In this document: piece by piece, positions 1 through 9,141 of the stretch | How the letters are laid out: the number at the start of each line of letters is the position of its first letter | Position numbering within the stretch: position 1 is the first letter of the stretch | Assembly: GCA_035308565.1 (NCBI GenBank) | Contig: DATGGK010000207.1 | Coordinates: 25,882 to 89,881, forward strand | Direction: 5' to 3' | Source: JANXLS01 sp035308565 | Lineage (GTDB): Bacteria; Planctomycetota; SZUA-567; H5-PLA8 | DNA: 64,000 nucleotides | Made by a program: the position numbers and the translations under genes | Notes under the pieces: model-generated | Told to the model about the DNA's origin: nothing | Databases searched by the model: none | Seen by the model: only the letters and a program-made list of their open reading frames with translations

Positions 1-129
1 CAGCGGTGGTTGCCGATTCGGAGTAAATTTGGCGCAAGCTTTGCGAAAGCGTTTTACGGATTGATTTTCTTCATTTGTGGATAGTTCGGATACAATTGGG
101 AAACTCGAAGTCCTTTTGGAAACGAAACC

Positions 130-1086
130 ATGAATCCTCCAGATAAAACTCCCACTGTCCGCGTTGGCCACTCGCCGGACCCCGACGATGCGTTCATGTT
201 CTACGCGCTGACGTACCCGCAATTCGATACGGCGCCTGAAGTGTACGAGCATCACCTCATCGACATCGAAACGCTCAACCGCGACGCGGAGGCGGGCAAG
301 TACGAAGTGACGGCGCTGAGTTTTCATGCGTATGCATATGTCGCCGATAAATACATTTTGCTGCCACATGGGGCGAGTTTCGGCGACAATTATGGGCCGA
401 TGATCGTAGCGAAGTCAGCGCCGGCTCATGATGGGAAATTCGAGCGCGCGCGCGAATGGCTGAACGGAAAAACGATCGCGGTGCCGGGGACGCGCACGAG
501 CGCGTTTCTCGCCTTGCAGCTTTTCGCAGCCGGCGAACAGCAGCCGCGCCCATCGGCCAGCGACGTAGTCAGCGGGCGCGACAAGGAATTGAGCGAGCGG
601 CCGGCTTTCAAAACAGCAGTTGTCCCGTTCGATCAAATCATCGCGCGCGTCGCGGCAGGTGAATTCGAGGGCGGACTGATTATTCATGAAGGCCAGCTCA
701 CGTATCACGAGCAAGCGAGCGGCGCGCTGAAGAAAGTCGTGGATTTGGGCGAATGGTGGCACGCGCGAACCGGTGGCCTGCCGCTGCCGCTGGGCGGAAA
801 CGGCATTCGGCGCGACCTCGGGCCGGAACGCATCAAGCGTATCAGCAAACATCTGCACGATTCGATCAAGTGGGGGCTGGAGCATCGCGACGAAGCGCTG
901 GCGTACGCGCTGCGTTACGCGCGCGACATGGGCAAAGAGAAGGCCGACAAATTTGTCGGTATGTACGTCAACGACTACACGCTCGATTACGGCGAAAATG
1001 GCCGCGCGGCCGTGCGGCGGTTTTTGGATGAGGGACGGCGGTTGGGATTGATCACGACGGGCGTGCGGCCGGAGTGGGTGGAATAA
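130..1086 (+). CDS. mqnD: MqnD-type 1,4-dihydroxy-6-naphthoate synthase
   Basis: The 318-residue protein matches the MqnA/MqnD family of menaquinone (futalosine) biosynthesis enzymes, which have a periplasmic-binding-protein fold but act in the cytoplasm. MqnD converts cyclic dehypoxanthine futalosine to 1,4-dihydroxy-6-naphthoate. Visible family motifs are SPDPDDAFMFYAL near the N-terminus, a DIETLNR stretch, GASFGDNYGP, IHEGQLTY and GLPLPLGGNGIRRDL. It is slightly longer than typical members (about 280 residues), with the extra length around residues 135-160. There is no signal peptide, which fits an enzyme rather than a solute receptor. No other mqn gene is adjacent, so the pathway is scattered. 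A weak GGA ribosome-binding site lies about 12 nt upstream of the ATG. Assignment to MqnD rather than MqnA rests on motif similarity only. Confidence 0.85.
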   Translation: MNPPDKTPTVRVGHSPDPDDAFMFYALTYPQFDTAPEVYEHHLIDIETLNRDAEAGKYEVTALSFHAYAYVADKYILLPHGASFGDNYGPMIVAKSAPAHDGKFERAREWLNGKTIAVPGTRTSAFLALQLFAAGEQQPRPSASDVVSGRDKELSERPAFKTAVVPFDQIIARVAAGEFEGGLIIHEGQLTYHEQASGALKKVVDLGEWWHARTGGLPLPLGGNGIRRDLGPERIKRISKHLHDSIKWGLEHRDEALAYALRYARDMGKEKADKFVGMYVNDYTLDYGENGRAAVRRFLDEGRRLGLITTGVRPEWVE

Positions 1087-1163
1087 CGGCGGTTTAAGAT
1101 TCAAGATTTTTTTGATGCGGCAGATGGGGTACATTTTCAATGAGCCTCATCGGAGCCGGCATT

Positions 1164-3530
1164 ATGAAATTCAAATTCGTCGCCGCGTTGCTTTTTTTCG
1201 GAAACTTCCCGCTCATCGCCGCCGAACCGTCCGACGAAGAATTCGTCGGCCCCTTTCCAAGCTGGCTGGATGCGAAGCGCGATTTTGGTGCGGCCGGCGA
1301 CGGTAAGGCGGACGATACGACTGCGCTGCAACGCGCATTTGACGAAATGCGCGAGCACAAGAAAGCGAGCGTGCTTTTTATTCCGGCGGGGACGTATCGG
1401 ATTACGGAGACGATCAAGACCGCGCGCAAGGCGCACACGGACAATATGGTTTCGGTAATCGGCGAAGATCCGGCGACGACCACCATTAAATGGGACGGGC
1501 CGGAGAAGGGGACGGTACTGCAATGGGATGCGTGGTACGCGAAGCTTTCGCGCCTGACGCTGGACGGCACGGGCAAGGCGGACGTGTGTTTGCAATATGG
1601 TCCAAAGTTTTCCACTTACAACGAAACGAGCGACATCGTGTGCAAGGACGGCAAGACGGGGATTTTGTTGGGCGGACCGGGGACGGCGGGGCAGGCGGAG
1701 AATGAAGTATTGCGCTGCCAGTTTTTGCGCTGCGAGACGGGCGTCATGACGGTGAATTGGAATTCGATGGACATCTGGGTGTGGTACTGCCGCTTCGAAG
1801 ATTGCACGCGCGGGATTCACAATGTCATGGGCAACTGGCATGCGTGGGAGAATTTGTTTTTGCGCTCAAAGAAGAGCGATGTAAGCATCAATAATCTGAT
1901 GGCGTTCTCGGTGGTGAATAATACCAGCGTGGGATCGAATCGCTTTCTCGATTTTTCGAGCGGGCACACGTGGGGCGCGCCGACGAGCATCACGGGCAAC
2001 CGCGTGCTCGACAACACGGGCGATTGGGCGATGGTGCTCGACAATGCGGGACCGTATCTGGTTGTGGACAACACGATGCGGCTGGGCGAAAAATCGCGCG
2101 GGATTCGGATGACGTGGGCGGATCAGACTTTTGTGGGGAATGTGTATTCGAAAGAAAAAGCAGTAGAGGAGCGCGGGCGTTTTCGGCGCATTGACGAAAA
2201 AGTTGTCTCGGCGAAAGAGATTCCCGATGCGTTGCCGGCGATGCCTTCCGTGCCGCCGCATCGCGACCGAAAAGTTTTCGATCTTCCAACGACGGCGGAT
2301 GCGGCGGCGATTCAACAAGCATTGGATGAGGCCGCGAAGTTGAGCGGGCAGCGGCCGGTCGTGCATCTGCCGATGGGCGAGTACAAAATTAATCGCACGC
2401 TGGTCATCGCGAAGGGCAGCGACGTGCAGCTTGTCGGCGACGGCGCGAGCGAAGTCTCCACGCGTCTGGTATGGCGTGGCGCGGGCGATGGCGTCGTGCT
2501 GAAAATAGAAGGACCGAGCAAGGCGGCGCTGCGCGATTTTCAGATTCAGGGCGGCGGAGCGCGGGCGTTGTTGGTCGAAGATCCCGATCAGGACGGCGGG
2601 CGGATTTTTGCGGATCAGCTCAACACGAATGGGCCGGCGAATCAAAAGGCGGGGCGGACGGCGGCGCTGCGCGTGAGCGGATTTGAGCACACGCCGGTTG
2701 AATTTCGCGCGTTGCAGGGGAGTGGCAACGGCGGAGCCTGGGTGGAGGTGTTGGGCAGCGGAAATGCAGGGCAGGCCGACCTCTCACCCCCTGCTCCTCT
2801 CCCCCAAGGGGAGAGGGGAGAACAGCGGCCGTTCGTCACTGTGTTTACTGGTGCGACCGGATCGGCGGCGGGGCAGTATGACGTGAAGCAGAATGGGCGG
2901 CTGGTGGTGCGCGCAGTTTATCACGAGAAGAGCGCGGACGCGCTGAATGGATTGCATCTCACCGATAGCGGAATTCTTTCAATCGACGCGACGCGATTTT
3001 CGTACGCAACGAGCGAAAAAGCGCCGACAGTCGCCGCGGACGATTTTCGCGGGATGTTTACGCTGGGCACTTGCATGTTGATGCCAGTGGACAGCAAGGA
3101 GACGTGCCGCTTTGAATTGCGCGGCGACGGCAGCCATGCGAGCGTATTAGCATTGAACAATCAATTCTGGGTGCAGAAGCCCGGCAGCACTGCGGAAACA
3201 ATCTGGCTCAACAAAGCACAGCCGCCCGCGCATGGCGGGTTGATTGGATCGAATATTAACACGAGCAACAAGGATGCGGCGCCGAAGGGCTTCGAATTTC
3301 TTCACAACATCGGTGACAACCCGGACCCGGCGAAATCGAAATTCGGTTCGGGGCCGCTCGAGGACAAAGGCGGCGTGGACGATGCGACGATTGTGAAACA
3401 CCTGGCGCCGCTGCGCTCGGCGCGGCCCTGGCTGCCCAACTCGACGCCCGCGGGGAAGACGGATTTTCGGATTCAGCGCGTGATCTGCAACGGCGGGTTT
3501 GGCGTCGTGGAGATTCGGGCGGTAAAGTGA
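1164..3530 (+). CDS. Secreted right-handed beta-helix protein (pectate-lyase-3 type)
   Basis: A 788-residue exported protein. I chose the ATG at 1164 rather than the in-frame ATG at 1140 because it directly precedes a signal peptide (MKFKFVAALLFF, cleavage after LIAA). Residues about 30-90 carry the classic pectate-lyase-3 opening (FGAAGDGKADDTTALQRAF, then a VLFIPAGTYRI strand), and repeated beta-helix rungs follow. A second similar opening (TADAAAIQQALDEA, then VHLPMGEYKI) begins near residue 375, suggesting two tandem beta-helix modules. The substrate is unknown; such proteins act as polysaccharide lyases or hydrolases, or as surface adhesins. Around residue 540 a short proline-rich segment is encoded by a palindromic repeat inserted in frame (see repeat at 2779). 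The gene stands alone between mqnD and a convergent redoxin gene. Confidence 0.75.
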   Translation: MKFKFVAALLFFGNFPLIAAEPSDEEFVGPFPSWLDAKRDFGAAGDGKADDTTALQRAFDEMREHKKASVLFIPAGTYRITETIKTARKAHTDNMVSVIGEDPATTTIKWDGPEKGTVLQWDAWYAKLSRLTLDGTGKADVCLQYGPKFSTYNETSDIVCKDGKTGILLGGPGTAGQAENEVLRCQFLRCETGVMTVNWNSMDIWVWYCRFEDCTRGIHNVMGNWHAWENLFLRSKKSDVSINNLMAFSVVNNTSVGSNRFLDFSSGHTWGAPTSITGNRVLDNTGDWAMVLDNAGPYLVVDNTMRLGEKSRGIRMTWADQTFVGNVYSKEKAVEERGRFRRIDEKVVSAKEIPDALPAMPSVPPHRDRKVFDLPTTADAAAIQQALDEAAKLSGQRPVVHLPMGEYKINRTLVIAKGSDVQLVGDGASEVSTRLVWRGAGDGVVLKIEGPSKAALRDFQIQGGGARALLVEDPDQDGGRIFADQLNTNGPANQKAGRTAALRVSGFEHTPVEFRALQGSGNGGAWVEVLGSGNAGQADLSPPAPLPQGERGEQRPFVTVFTGATGSAAGQYDVKQNGRLVVRAVYHEKSADALNGLHLTDSGILSIDATRFSYATSEKAPTVAADDFRGMFTLGTCMLMPVDSKETCRFELRGDGSHASVLALNNQFWVQKPGSTAETIWLNKAQPPAHGGLIGSNINTSNKDAAPKGFEFLHNIGDNPDPAKSKFGSGPLEDKGGVDDATIVKHLAPLRSARPWLPNSTPAGKTDFRIQRVICNGGFGVVEIRAVK
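2779..2822. repeat. Palindromic C/G-rich repeat inside the beta-helix gene
   Basis: A polypyrimidine arm ending CCTCTCCCC, a CAA loop and the complementary arm GGGGAGAGG form a strong hairpin. It is read in frame as a proline-rich peptide (LSPPAPLPQGERGEQ) and looks unlike the flanking beta-helix sequence. I interpret it as a dispersed palindromic element that inserted without breaking the frame. Confidence 0.6.
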
Positions 3531-3745
3531 GGGTACGCGTCGCGTGGCTTTAGAGCGGATTCCGAATTTTCGCCTGCGGCGTGGCCGCAGCGCGACACCC
3601 CCGGACAGCAGACCCCGCGATTCACTGCACACTGTAAGGGTGCCGGACGGCATCACGAGGCGTCCTTGCGCATTCGGAATACGTTCCAGGGAGGCCAATT
3701 GGCTGCGCGAGTCAAGATTCATCGCGCATGCAGGAAGAACGTGGA

Positions 3746-4960
3746 TTACTTTCGCGCGGGAATTTCCCGCCCCGCCAGCAGCGCTTCGATCTGCGCGCTC
3801 AACTCGCTCACCAAATCGTCCGTCAGTACGCCGTGAACGGCCCGAATCACGCCGGCTTTGTCGATCAAAAACATCTTCGGAATCGAATCGACTTTGAACG
3901 CCGCGAAATTTGCCTCCTTATTATGCAGCGTCGCGCTCAGCACAATCCCCTTCTTCGCCAAGAACGCGCGCACGTCGTCGGCGGCATCGCTTTCATTCAT
4001 CGCGTAAAAGACCACGCCTTTGTCTTTGAATTTCTTCGCGACGGCATCGACCTTCGGCAGAATCCCGATGCACGGCACACAGCTCATCGACCAGAAATCC
4101 AGCACCACGACATCGCGGCCTTTGTGCGCCGCAAGCGACGTGCGCGTGCCGTCGATCAATTCCAGCGCCGCTGCCGGCGCCGCTTGATTCAGCAACGGAT
4201 GCGGCGGCTCGTCGGGAAGAAATCCGCTCACGCGTTTGGCTTTCGATTCTTTGTCGAATTGAAACGCGCGCGGATCGAGCTTTACGTCCGGCAGCCACTT
4301 TTTGAATTCAACCGTGAATTCGATTTTTTCATCCGCGCTTGAAATGTCCGCATGAATTTTCAGCGGCAGCGGCACAGGCCCCGCCGAAATCCACAGGTCC
4401 CATTTATTCGGCGGCACCGATAAACGCAGCCGATGTGCCTTTTCACCATTCAATTCTTCGAGCGCGAAGTACTCCGCTGACTGCGCGCCGAGAGGCACAC
4501 CCGTTTGATCCCTACGCAGCAGTTCGTCGAGCAAAAATGCGTGATCCAGCGCGCCGGACACCACCCGCATCTCATCGCCCGAGAACAATTCTTCCAGCGT
4601 CGCCGGCGCTCTGAAGCGCATGTATTTCTCCGCGCCGGCCAAATAAGTGGATACCGCCATGCCGTCGCTGATCCACGCATACGTCACGTTGCCGTCGTTT
4701 TTCAACAGGATCGAAAGCAGATTCGGCCGCTGAATCGCGACATCGAAATGAGATTCGCGCTCGATGACATTGTTGCCCTTGCGCATCACACGCAAATAAT
4801 CGATTTCACACGCGGCGCTGGCGAGTGTCGAGAAAAATAAACGCGTTTGCTTTAGAATATCGAAAGCAGCCGGTTTCGGCGGAACGTTCTCGCCGCACGA
4901 GGAACGAGCTGTGAATACGAACGCCACGATCGCAGCGCCGAGCAAAAGAATGCGCTTCAA
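3746..4960 (-). CDS. Secreted protein with C-terminal thioredoxin-like (TlpA/AhpC) domain
   Basis: A 404-residue exported protein starting MKRILLLGAAIVAFVF; the signal ends near SSCGEN, where a lipobox-like cysteine is possible but not convincing. Residues about 40-240 form a beta-rich domain resembling periplasmic DUF2092/LolA-like proteins (MRKGNNVIERESHFDVAI, YAWISDGMAVSTYL). Residues about 265-404 are a thioredoxin-fold domain with VVVLDFWSMSCVPCIGI, a redox CxxC (CVPC at about residues 294-297), and a cis-Pro region SIPKMFLIDK. The likely role is thiol-disulfide exchange or a peroxiredoxin-like function outside the cytoplasm; the N-terminal domain could bind lipid or cofactor. It follows the amino-acid ABC genes on the same strand after 48 nt, but a functional link is not evident. 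Confidence 0.75.
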   Translation of the reverse strand: MKRILLLGAAIVAFVFTARSSCGENVPPKPAAFDILKQTRLFFSTLASAACEIDYLRVMRKGNNVIERESHFDVAIQRPNLLSILLKNDGNVTYAWISDGMAVSTYLAGAEKYMRFRAPATLEELFSGDEMRVVSGALDHAFLLDELLRRDQTGVPLGAQSAEYFALEELNGEKAHRLRLSVPPNKWDLWISAGPVPLPLKIHADISSADEKIEFTVEFKKWLPDVKLDPRAFQFDKESKAKRVSGFLPDEPPHPLLNQAAPAAALELIDGTRTSLAAHKGRDVVVLDFWSMSCVPCIGILPKVDAVAKKFKDKGVVFYAMNESDAADDVRAFLAKKGIVLSATLHNKEANFAAFKVDSIPKMFLIDKAGVIRAVHGVLTDDLVSELSAQIEALLAGREIPARK

Positions 4961-4971
4961 ACCTTACCTCG

Positions 4972-5000
4972 TTCTTTCTTCTTTGCGCCTTTGCGTGAGA
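4972..5000. repeat. CTTTGCGCCTTTGCG-type word repeat
   Basis: A run of related words (TTCTTTCTTCTTTGCGCC, then TTTGCGTGAGA) fills most of the 48-nt gap between the ABC ATPase stop and the redoxin start. A related sequence in inverse orientation lies at 10871-10899. Confidence 0.45.
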
Positions 5001-5008
5001 ATCTTCGT

Positions 5009-5821
5009 TCAGCCTTTCTCCAGAAACTTCCGAATCCCTTCCGTCGGCTGTTGATCGAAAATATACTCCGGCGAACCCTGAGCCGCGATCACGCCGCCGT
5101 CCATAAACACCACGCGGTCGGCAATGTCTCGCGCAAAATCCATGTCGTGCGTGACGAGGATCATGGTCATGCCTTCCGCCGCAAGCGCGCGCACAACTTT
5201 GAACACTTCTTTCGTCAACACAGGATCGAGCGCCGACGTCGCTTCGTCGAAAAGCATCACATCCGGATTCATCGCCAGCGCGCGCGCAATCGCTACGCGC
5301 TGCTGCTGCCCGCCGGAAAGCGTGAGCGGATCGCACGGGTGTTTTTCCCAGAGGCCGACTTTCCTGAGCATGCGTTCGGCGATTTCGCGGCACTCGCTGT
5401 CGGATTTTCCAAGAACCTGGCGCGGCCCAATCATCACATTTTTCAGCACGCTCATGTGCGGAAACAAATTGAAACGTTGAAAAACCATCCCCACATGCCG
5501 ACGCAGAATTCGAGCCTGATCGCGCTGTGCGCCGGTCGGATGCAGCCCATCGGCAAGCCCCTCGCTGACGACTTTGCCGTTGAGCAGCACGTGCCCTTCC
5601 TGATATTGTTCGAGCAGATTCAAGCAGCGCAGAAAAGTGGATTTGCCGCAGCCATTCGGTCCCAGGATGCACACCACTTCCGCATCACCGACGGCGAGAT
5701 CGATGCCTTTGAGCACCTGCTTAGGCCCAAAGTTTTTCTTGATTCCCTGCGCTTCGATCACGGTCCCGTTGGCAATGGAAGGCGACGCGGCGGACACTGA
5801 ATTAGCGGGAGCGGTCGTCAT
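5009..5821 (-). CDS. Polar amino acid ABC transporter ATP-binding protein
   Basis: A 270-residue ATPase of the GlnQ/HisP class that powers a polar amino-acid importer at the inner face of the cytoplasmic membrane. Walker A is GPNGCGKST (residues 54-62), the ABC signature is LSGGQQQR (168-175), Walker B is VMLFDEATSALD (about 188-199), and the switch histidine is in ILVTHDMDFA. An approximately 20-residue N-terminal extension precedes the usual first strand. The start lies 4 nt downstream of the permease stop, so the two are almost certainly co-transcribed and coupled. Gene order binding protein - permease - ATPase is the standard arrangement. Confidence 0.9.
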   Translation of the reverse strand: MTTAPANSVSAASPSIANGTVIEAQGIKKNFGPKQVLKGIDLAVGDAEVVCILGPNGCGKSTFLRCLNLLEQYQEGHVLLNGKVVSEGLADGLHPTGAQRDQARILRRHVGMVFQRFNLFPHMSVLKNVMIGPRQVLGKSDSECREIAERMLRKVGLWEKHPCDPLTLSGGQQQRVAIARALAMNPDVMLFDEATSALDPVLTKEVFKVVRALAAEGMTMILVTHDMDFARDIADRVVFMDGGVIAAQGSPEYIFDQQPTEGIRKFLEKG

Positions 5822-5825
5822 ATCT

Positions 5826-6533
5826 TCAATGCCCGTGAACGTTGTCGATGTGAAGTTCCGGGCCGCCGCGGACTTTCAATTTCTTCTCGACCCAGCGGCC
5901 AAATGCAAAGCAAATCAGCGATAAAATCAGGTAGATCACTGCTGCCATGACCAACATTCGCGGAACGGTGAAATGGCTGCGCCCGATCGATTGCGCTTCG
6001 TTGAGCAAATCCTCAAGTCCAATCACGCTTACGATCGAGCTGTCTTTCAGCATCGCGATCAGATCGTTGATGACCGGTGGAACCACGATGCGAAAGGCCT
6101 GCGGCAGAACCACAAATCGAAACGCTTGCGCGTCGCTCAATCCAATCGAAAGCGCTGCTTCGCGCTGGCCCTTGTCGATGGCCTGCAACCCCGCGCGGTG
6201 AATTTCCGCTTCGTACGCAGCGTAATTTCCAGCGAGGCAGATTACACCGACCGTGAATTTCTCGAGCGTAAAAAAATCGGTGTTCAGCCAGCGGCCCACT
6301 ACGGGCAGCGAGAAATACACCAGAAACACTTGCACAATCAGCGGTGTGCCGCGCACAGCTTCGATGTAGATCGCTGCGGGCCACGACAACCAACGATGCC
6401 GCGACATGCGCATCAGCGCCAGAATCAATCCGACGATGAGCGCCAGCGGCATGCTCAGCGCGGTGAGATAAATGGTGTATCGCGACGCCGCCAGCAGTTC
6501 AGGCAGCGCCAGATCTTTGATCAGGTATTCGAT
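5826..6533 (-). CDS. Polar amino acid ABC transporter permease
   Basis: Membrane permease of the HisM/GlnP class. The first ATG in frame is at 6452 (208 residues), but that start would cut into the first transmembrane helix. The same frame stays open upstream with hydrophobic, family-like sequence (EYLIKDLALPELLAASRYTI), and counting from the ATC codon at 6533, 2 nt beyond the binding-protein stop, gives 235 residues, a normal family length. No ATG, GTG or TTG exists in that stretch; AGGAG lies about 11 nt upstream of the ATC. The conserved EAA-type loop is seen at GNYAAYEAEIHRAGLQAIDKGQREAA. The exact start codon is unresolved (ATC, CTG, or a sequencing error). Confidence 0.8.
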   Translation of the reverse strand: MEYLIKDLALPELLAASRYTIYLTALSMPLALIVGLILALMRMSRHRWLSWPAAIYIEAVRGTPLIVQVFLVYFSLPVVGRWLNTDFFTLEKFTVGVICLAGNYAAYEAEIHRAGLQAIDKGQREAALSIGLSDAQAFRFVVLPQAFRIVVPPVINDLIAMLKDSSIVSVIGLEDLLNEAQSIGRSHFTVPRMLVMAAVIYLILSLICFAFGRWVEKKLKVRGGPELHIDNVHGH

Positions 6534-6535
6534 GG

Positions 6536-7387
6536 CTACTTCTTCTCCTGAACTCCGATCTCTTTCTGTTTCTCATTCCAAATGTTCCACTTCTTGTCTT
6601 TGTAGATTTCGGCAAGTTCGCCGTTCTCTTTCATCAATTTGAGGATGCGGTTCACTTCCGCCAGCAGCGTCTTGTCCTCCTTGCGCACAGCCACCGCGTA
6701 CTTCCCCTCGCTGAATGTTTTGGGAATATTGTAAAGCTTTGAATTGGGCCCCGCGTAGTACGCGGCGATGATCGATTCCTGCAGCACGGCCTCCGCGCGT
6801 TTGTTCTCAAGTTCCTCGTATGGCTGCGACGAATCTTTGAACGGCACGAGAAGGCTCTTGTCAAAGCCGGCTTTGAGGAGAACGTTGTTGGCCTCCGCGC
6901 CGGTAAGCGTTGCGATTTTTTTGCCCTTCAGGTCGTCCAGAGACTTGTATTTATCCTTGTCCTCGGCTCGAATCGTGATTTGCTGCTCGTATATGTAATA
7001 CGGTTCGGAGAGCCCAACGGCTTTTTCGCGCTCCTCATTAATCTCAATGCCGTTCATCACCATATCGGTGCTGTGTCTGCTGACCATGTCCTCGATGAGC
7101 GAATCCCATTCGGCTTGCGTTTGAACGGCTTTGACGCCCATGTGCTTCGCGAATTTCTCCATGATGTCCATTTCAAAACCAATCACGGTTTTGTTGTCTT
7201 TTGGATCTTTGAACACAAACGGCGCGCCGCCGCTGTAATCCGCGCCCCACTTCAGAACGCCTTCGCGCTTGATCTTCGCCAGCGTATCCTCGCCCGGCTT
7301 TGCCCCGCCGCTGTCGCCGCAGCCGACAAATACGAATCCGACAATCGCCGTAAAAAAAGCAATGCACAGAAGACTGATTTTTTTCAT
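6536..7387 (-). CDS. Amino acid ABC transporter substrate-binding lipoprotein
   Basis: A 283-residue periplasmic binding protein of family 3 (polar amino acids). I chose the ATG at 7387 because it has AAGGA about 9 nt upstream and immediately begins a lipoprotein signal (MKKISLLCIAFF, lipobox VFVGCG). The body shows the family's LKWGADYSGGAPFVF opening, the IGFEMDIMEKFAKHMG motif and DLKGKKIATLTGAEANN. It captures the amino acid and docks on the downstream permease and ATPase genes. It is first in its operon; trpE lies upstream on the same strand but is separated by 172 nt containing a repeat. The ligand cannot be told from sequence alone. Confidence 0.9.
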   Translation of the reverse strand: MKKISLLCIAFFTAIVGFVFVGCGDSGGAKPGEDTLAKIKREGVLKWGADYSGGAPFVFKDPKDNKTVIGFEMDIMEKFAKHMGVKAVQTQAEWDSLIEDMVSRHSTDMVMNGIEINEEREKAVGLSEPYYIYEQQITIRAEDKDKYKSLDDLKGKKIATLTGAEANNVLLKAGFDKSLLVPFKDSSQPYEELENKRAEAVLQESIIAAYYAGPNSKLYNIPKTFSEGKYAVAVRKEDKTLLAEVNRILKLMKENGELAEIYKDKKWNIWNEKQKEIGVQEKK

Positions 7388-7540
7388 CTCAATTCCTTCA
7401 CGAATGCGTGACGGCACTCATTGGGTTTGTTTCGAATCCAAGCAACAAAAAGGCTTCATCGGATGCGCGTATTGTGCGATAGATTTGAAAATTTGACATA
7501 TGAAAAACAGAAAAATGTGCGCTCTCGCTGAATGCCGTTC

Positions 7541-7571
7541 ATTTTGAATTTTGAATTTTTTATTTTGAATT
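7541..7571. repeat. AATTCAAA word repeat at the trpE 3' end
   Basis: Three consecutive copies of TTTTGAATT-like words run from the intergenic space into the end of trpE. On the trpE strand this reads AATTCAAAATAA and encodes its last residues (N-S-K) and its TAA stop. The same word family occurs at 53711, 56824, 56930 and 59688. Confidence 0.7.
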
Positions 7572-9104
7572 GGCCAGCCGCGCTTCCGCCGCCGACAACG
7601 CCCGCAACAGCGCGCGTGCTTTGTTCAGCGTCTCCTCATACTCGTTTTGCGGGACGGAATCGGCGACGATTCCCGCGCCGGCCTGGATGTGCGCTTTGAA
7701 GGTGCCGTCGGCTTGCGCCTGCATCACGAAGGTGCGGATCGCGATGGCGGTGTTCAAGTTTCCGAGAAAATCCATCACGCCGACGGCGCCCGCGTACGGG
7801 CCACGGCGGTCAGGCTCGACTTCGTCGATGATTTCCATTGCGCGAATCTTCGGAGCGCCGGAGACTGTTCCCGCGGGCATGCAGGCGTTGAAGACATCGA
7901 AGGCGCTCAAACCTTTGCGCATTTTTCCGGACACGTTCGAGACGATATGCATCACGTGCGAATAGTTTTCGATGATCATCTTTTCGCCGACGTTCACGCT
8001 GCCGTACTCCGCCACGCGGCCAACGTCGTTGCGGCCGAGATCGAGCAGCATGACGTGCTCGGCTCGCTCCTTCGGATCGGCGAGCAACTCCGCGGCGAGG
8101 CGCGCGTCTTCGTCCGCATCTTTCCCGCGGCGGCGCGTGCCGGCGATGGGGCGCAGCGTGATTGCGCCCTGCTCGACGCGCACCATCACTTCCGGCGAAC
8201 TGCCGACGAGATGCAGCCCGCCCATGCGCAAATAGAACATGTAGGGAGAGGGATTGATCGTGCGCAGGCTGCGGTAAACTTCGAACGGGCGCGCTTGGGT
8301 CTGGCACGAGAGGCGTTGCGAAAGCACGACTTGAATGATGTCGCCGGCGGAAATGTACTGCTTCGCTTTCTCGACGGCATTGCAGAATCCGTCGCGATCG
8401 ACGTTGCTCGTGAATGGCGCGATGGTGTTCGGCGGTGAGGCGGGCAATTCGTCCATCGGTTCTTCGTGCGGTTCGCGCAGGCGCGCGACCATGCGCTCGA
8501 TGATCTCGCCGGCGTTGCGGTAGGCGGCTTTCAAATCGCCCGAATCGCGCGCGTCCACGTGATGCACGATCGTCGCGATTTTCGAAACGTGATCGAACGC
8601 CAGAATCGTTTTGTAAATCGGCACGATCACTTCGGGCACGTCTTCCAATCCCGCGCGCGCGGGCGGATGCGCCATCAAACGCGGCTCGACCAGCCGTACG
8701 ACATCGTAGCCAAGGTATCCAACTGCGCCGCCGGCAAAGGGCGGAATCGGAATCGATGAATCGATTTCGGCGGCGCGGTTGTCGGCGAGAAAAGTTTCGA
8801 GCGCTTTGAGCGGGTCGCCGTCGCGGCTGACGTAGGTGCCCGTCGCGGTTTCAATCGAATAATGCGGGCGCGGAAAAACGCCGCCGCGAAAAATCACGTC
8901 GGGCTTGCTGCCGACGAAACTGTAGCGGCCGATGCGTTCGCCGCGTTCGACCGATTCAAGCAGAAACGCGTAATCGCTCGACGGCATGCGCCGAAACGCG
9001 GCGACGGGCGTGATGCCGTCGGCGAGAAAGCTGCGCGAGACGGGAATGAGCTTCCCCGGTTGCGCGGCGGCCACTTTTAAAAACGTTTCCAGATCGGGCG
9101 TCAC
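7560..9104 (-). CDS. trpE: Anthranilate synthase component I
   Basis: The 514-residue chorismate-utilising subunit of anthranilate synthase makes anthranilate from chorismate with ammonia supplied by TrpG. Visible features are the tryptophan feedback-site motif LLES near residues 50-55, GGAVGYLGYD, QRLSCQT, PIAGTRRRGKDADED, LLDLGRNDVGRV and the C-terminal QAGAGIVADSVPQNEYEE. The GTG at 9104 is preferred over the ATG at 9143: GAGGAG lies 8 nt upstream of the GTG, while the ATG overlaps a TATAAT promoter box. No trpG or other trp gene is adjacent. The last three codons and stop fall in an AATTCAAA repeat. Confidence 0.92.
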   Translation of the reverse strand: MTPDLETFLKVAAAQPGKLIPVSRSFLADGITPVAAFRRMPSSDYAFLLESVERGERIGRYSFVGSKPDVIFRGGVFPRPHYSIETATGTYVSRDGDPLKALETFLADNRAAEIDSSIPIPPFAGGAVGYLGYDVVRLVEPRLMAHPPARAGLEDVPEVIVPIYKTILAFDHVSKIATIVHHVDARDSGDLKAAYRNAGEIIERMVARLREPHEEPMDELPASPPNTIAPFTSNVDRDGFCNAVEKAKQYISAGDIIQVVLSQRLSCQTQARPFEVYRSLRTINPSPYMFYLRMGGLHLVGSSPEVMVRVEQGAITLRPIAGTRRRGKDADEDARLAAELLADPKERAEHVMLLDLGRNDVGRVAEYGSVNVGEKMIIENYSHVMHIVSNVSGKMRKGLSAFDVFNACMPAGTVSGAPKIRAMEIIDEVEPDRRGPYAGAVGVMDFLGNLNTAIAIRTFVMQAQADGTFKAHIQAGAGIVADSVPQNEYEETLNKARALLRALSAAEARLANSK

Positions 9105-9141
9105 GACAACACTCCTCGCGTGTGCAGATCGCAGGTGCGGC

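Noticed and set aside
4806..5672. A 288-codon minus-strand frame across the ABC ATPase and redoxin genes
   Set aside because: It is out of frame with both and has no motif.
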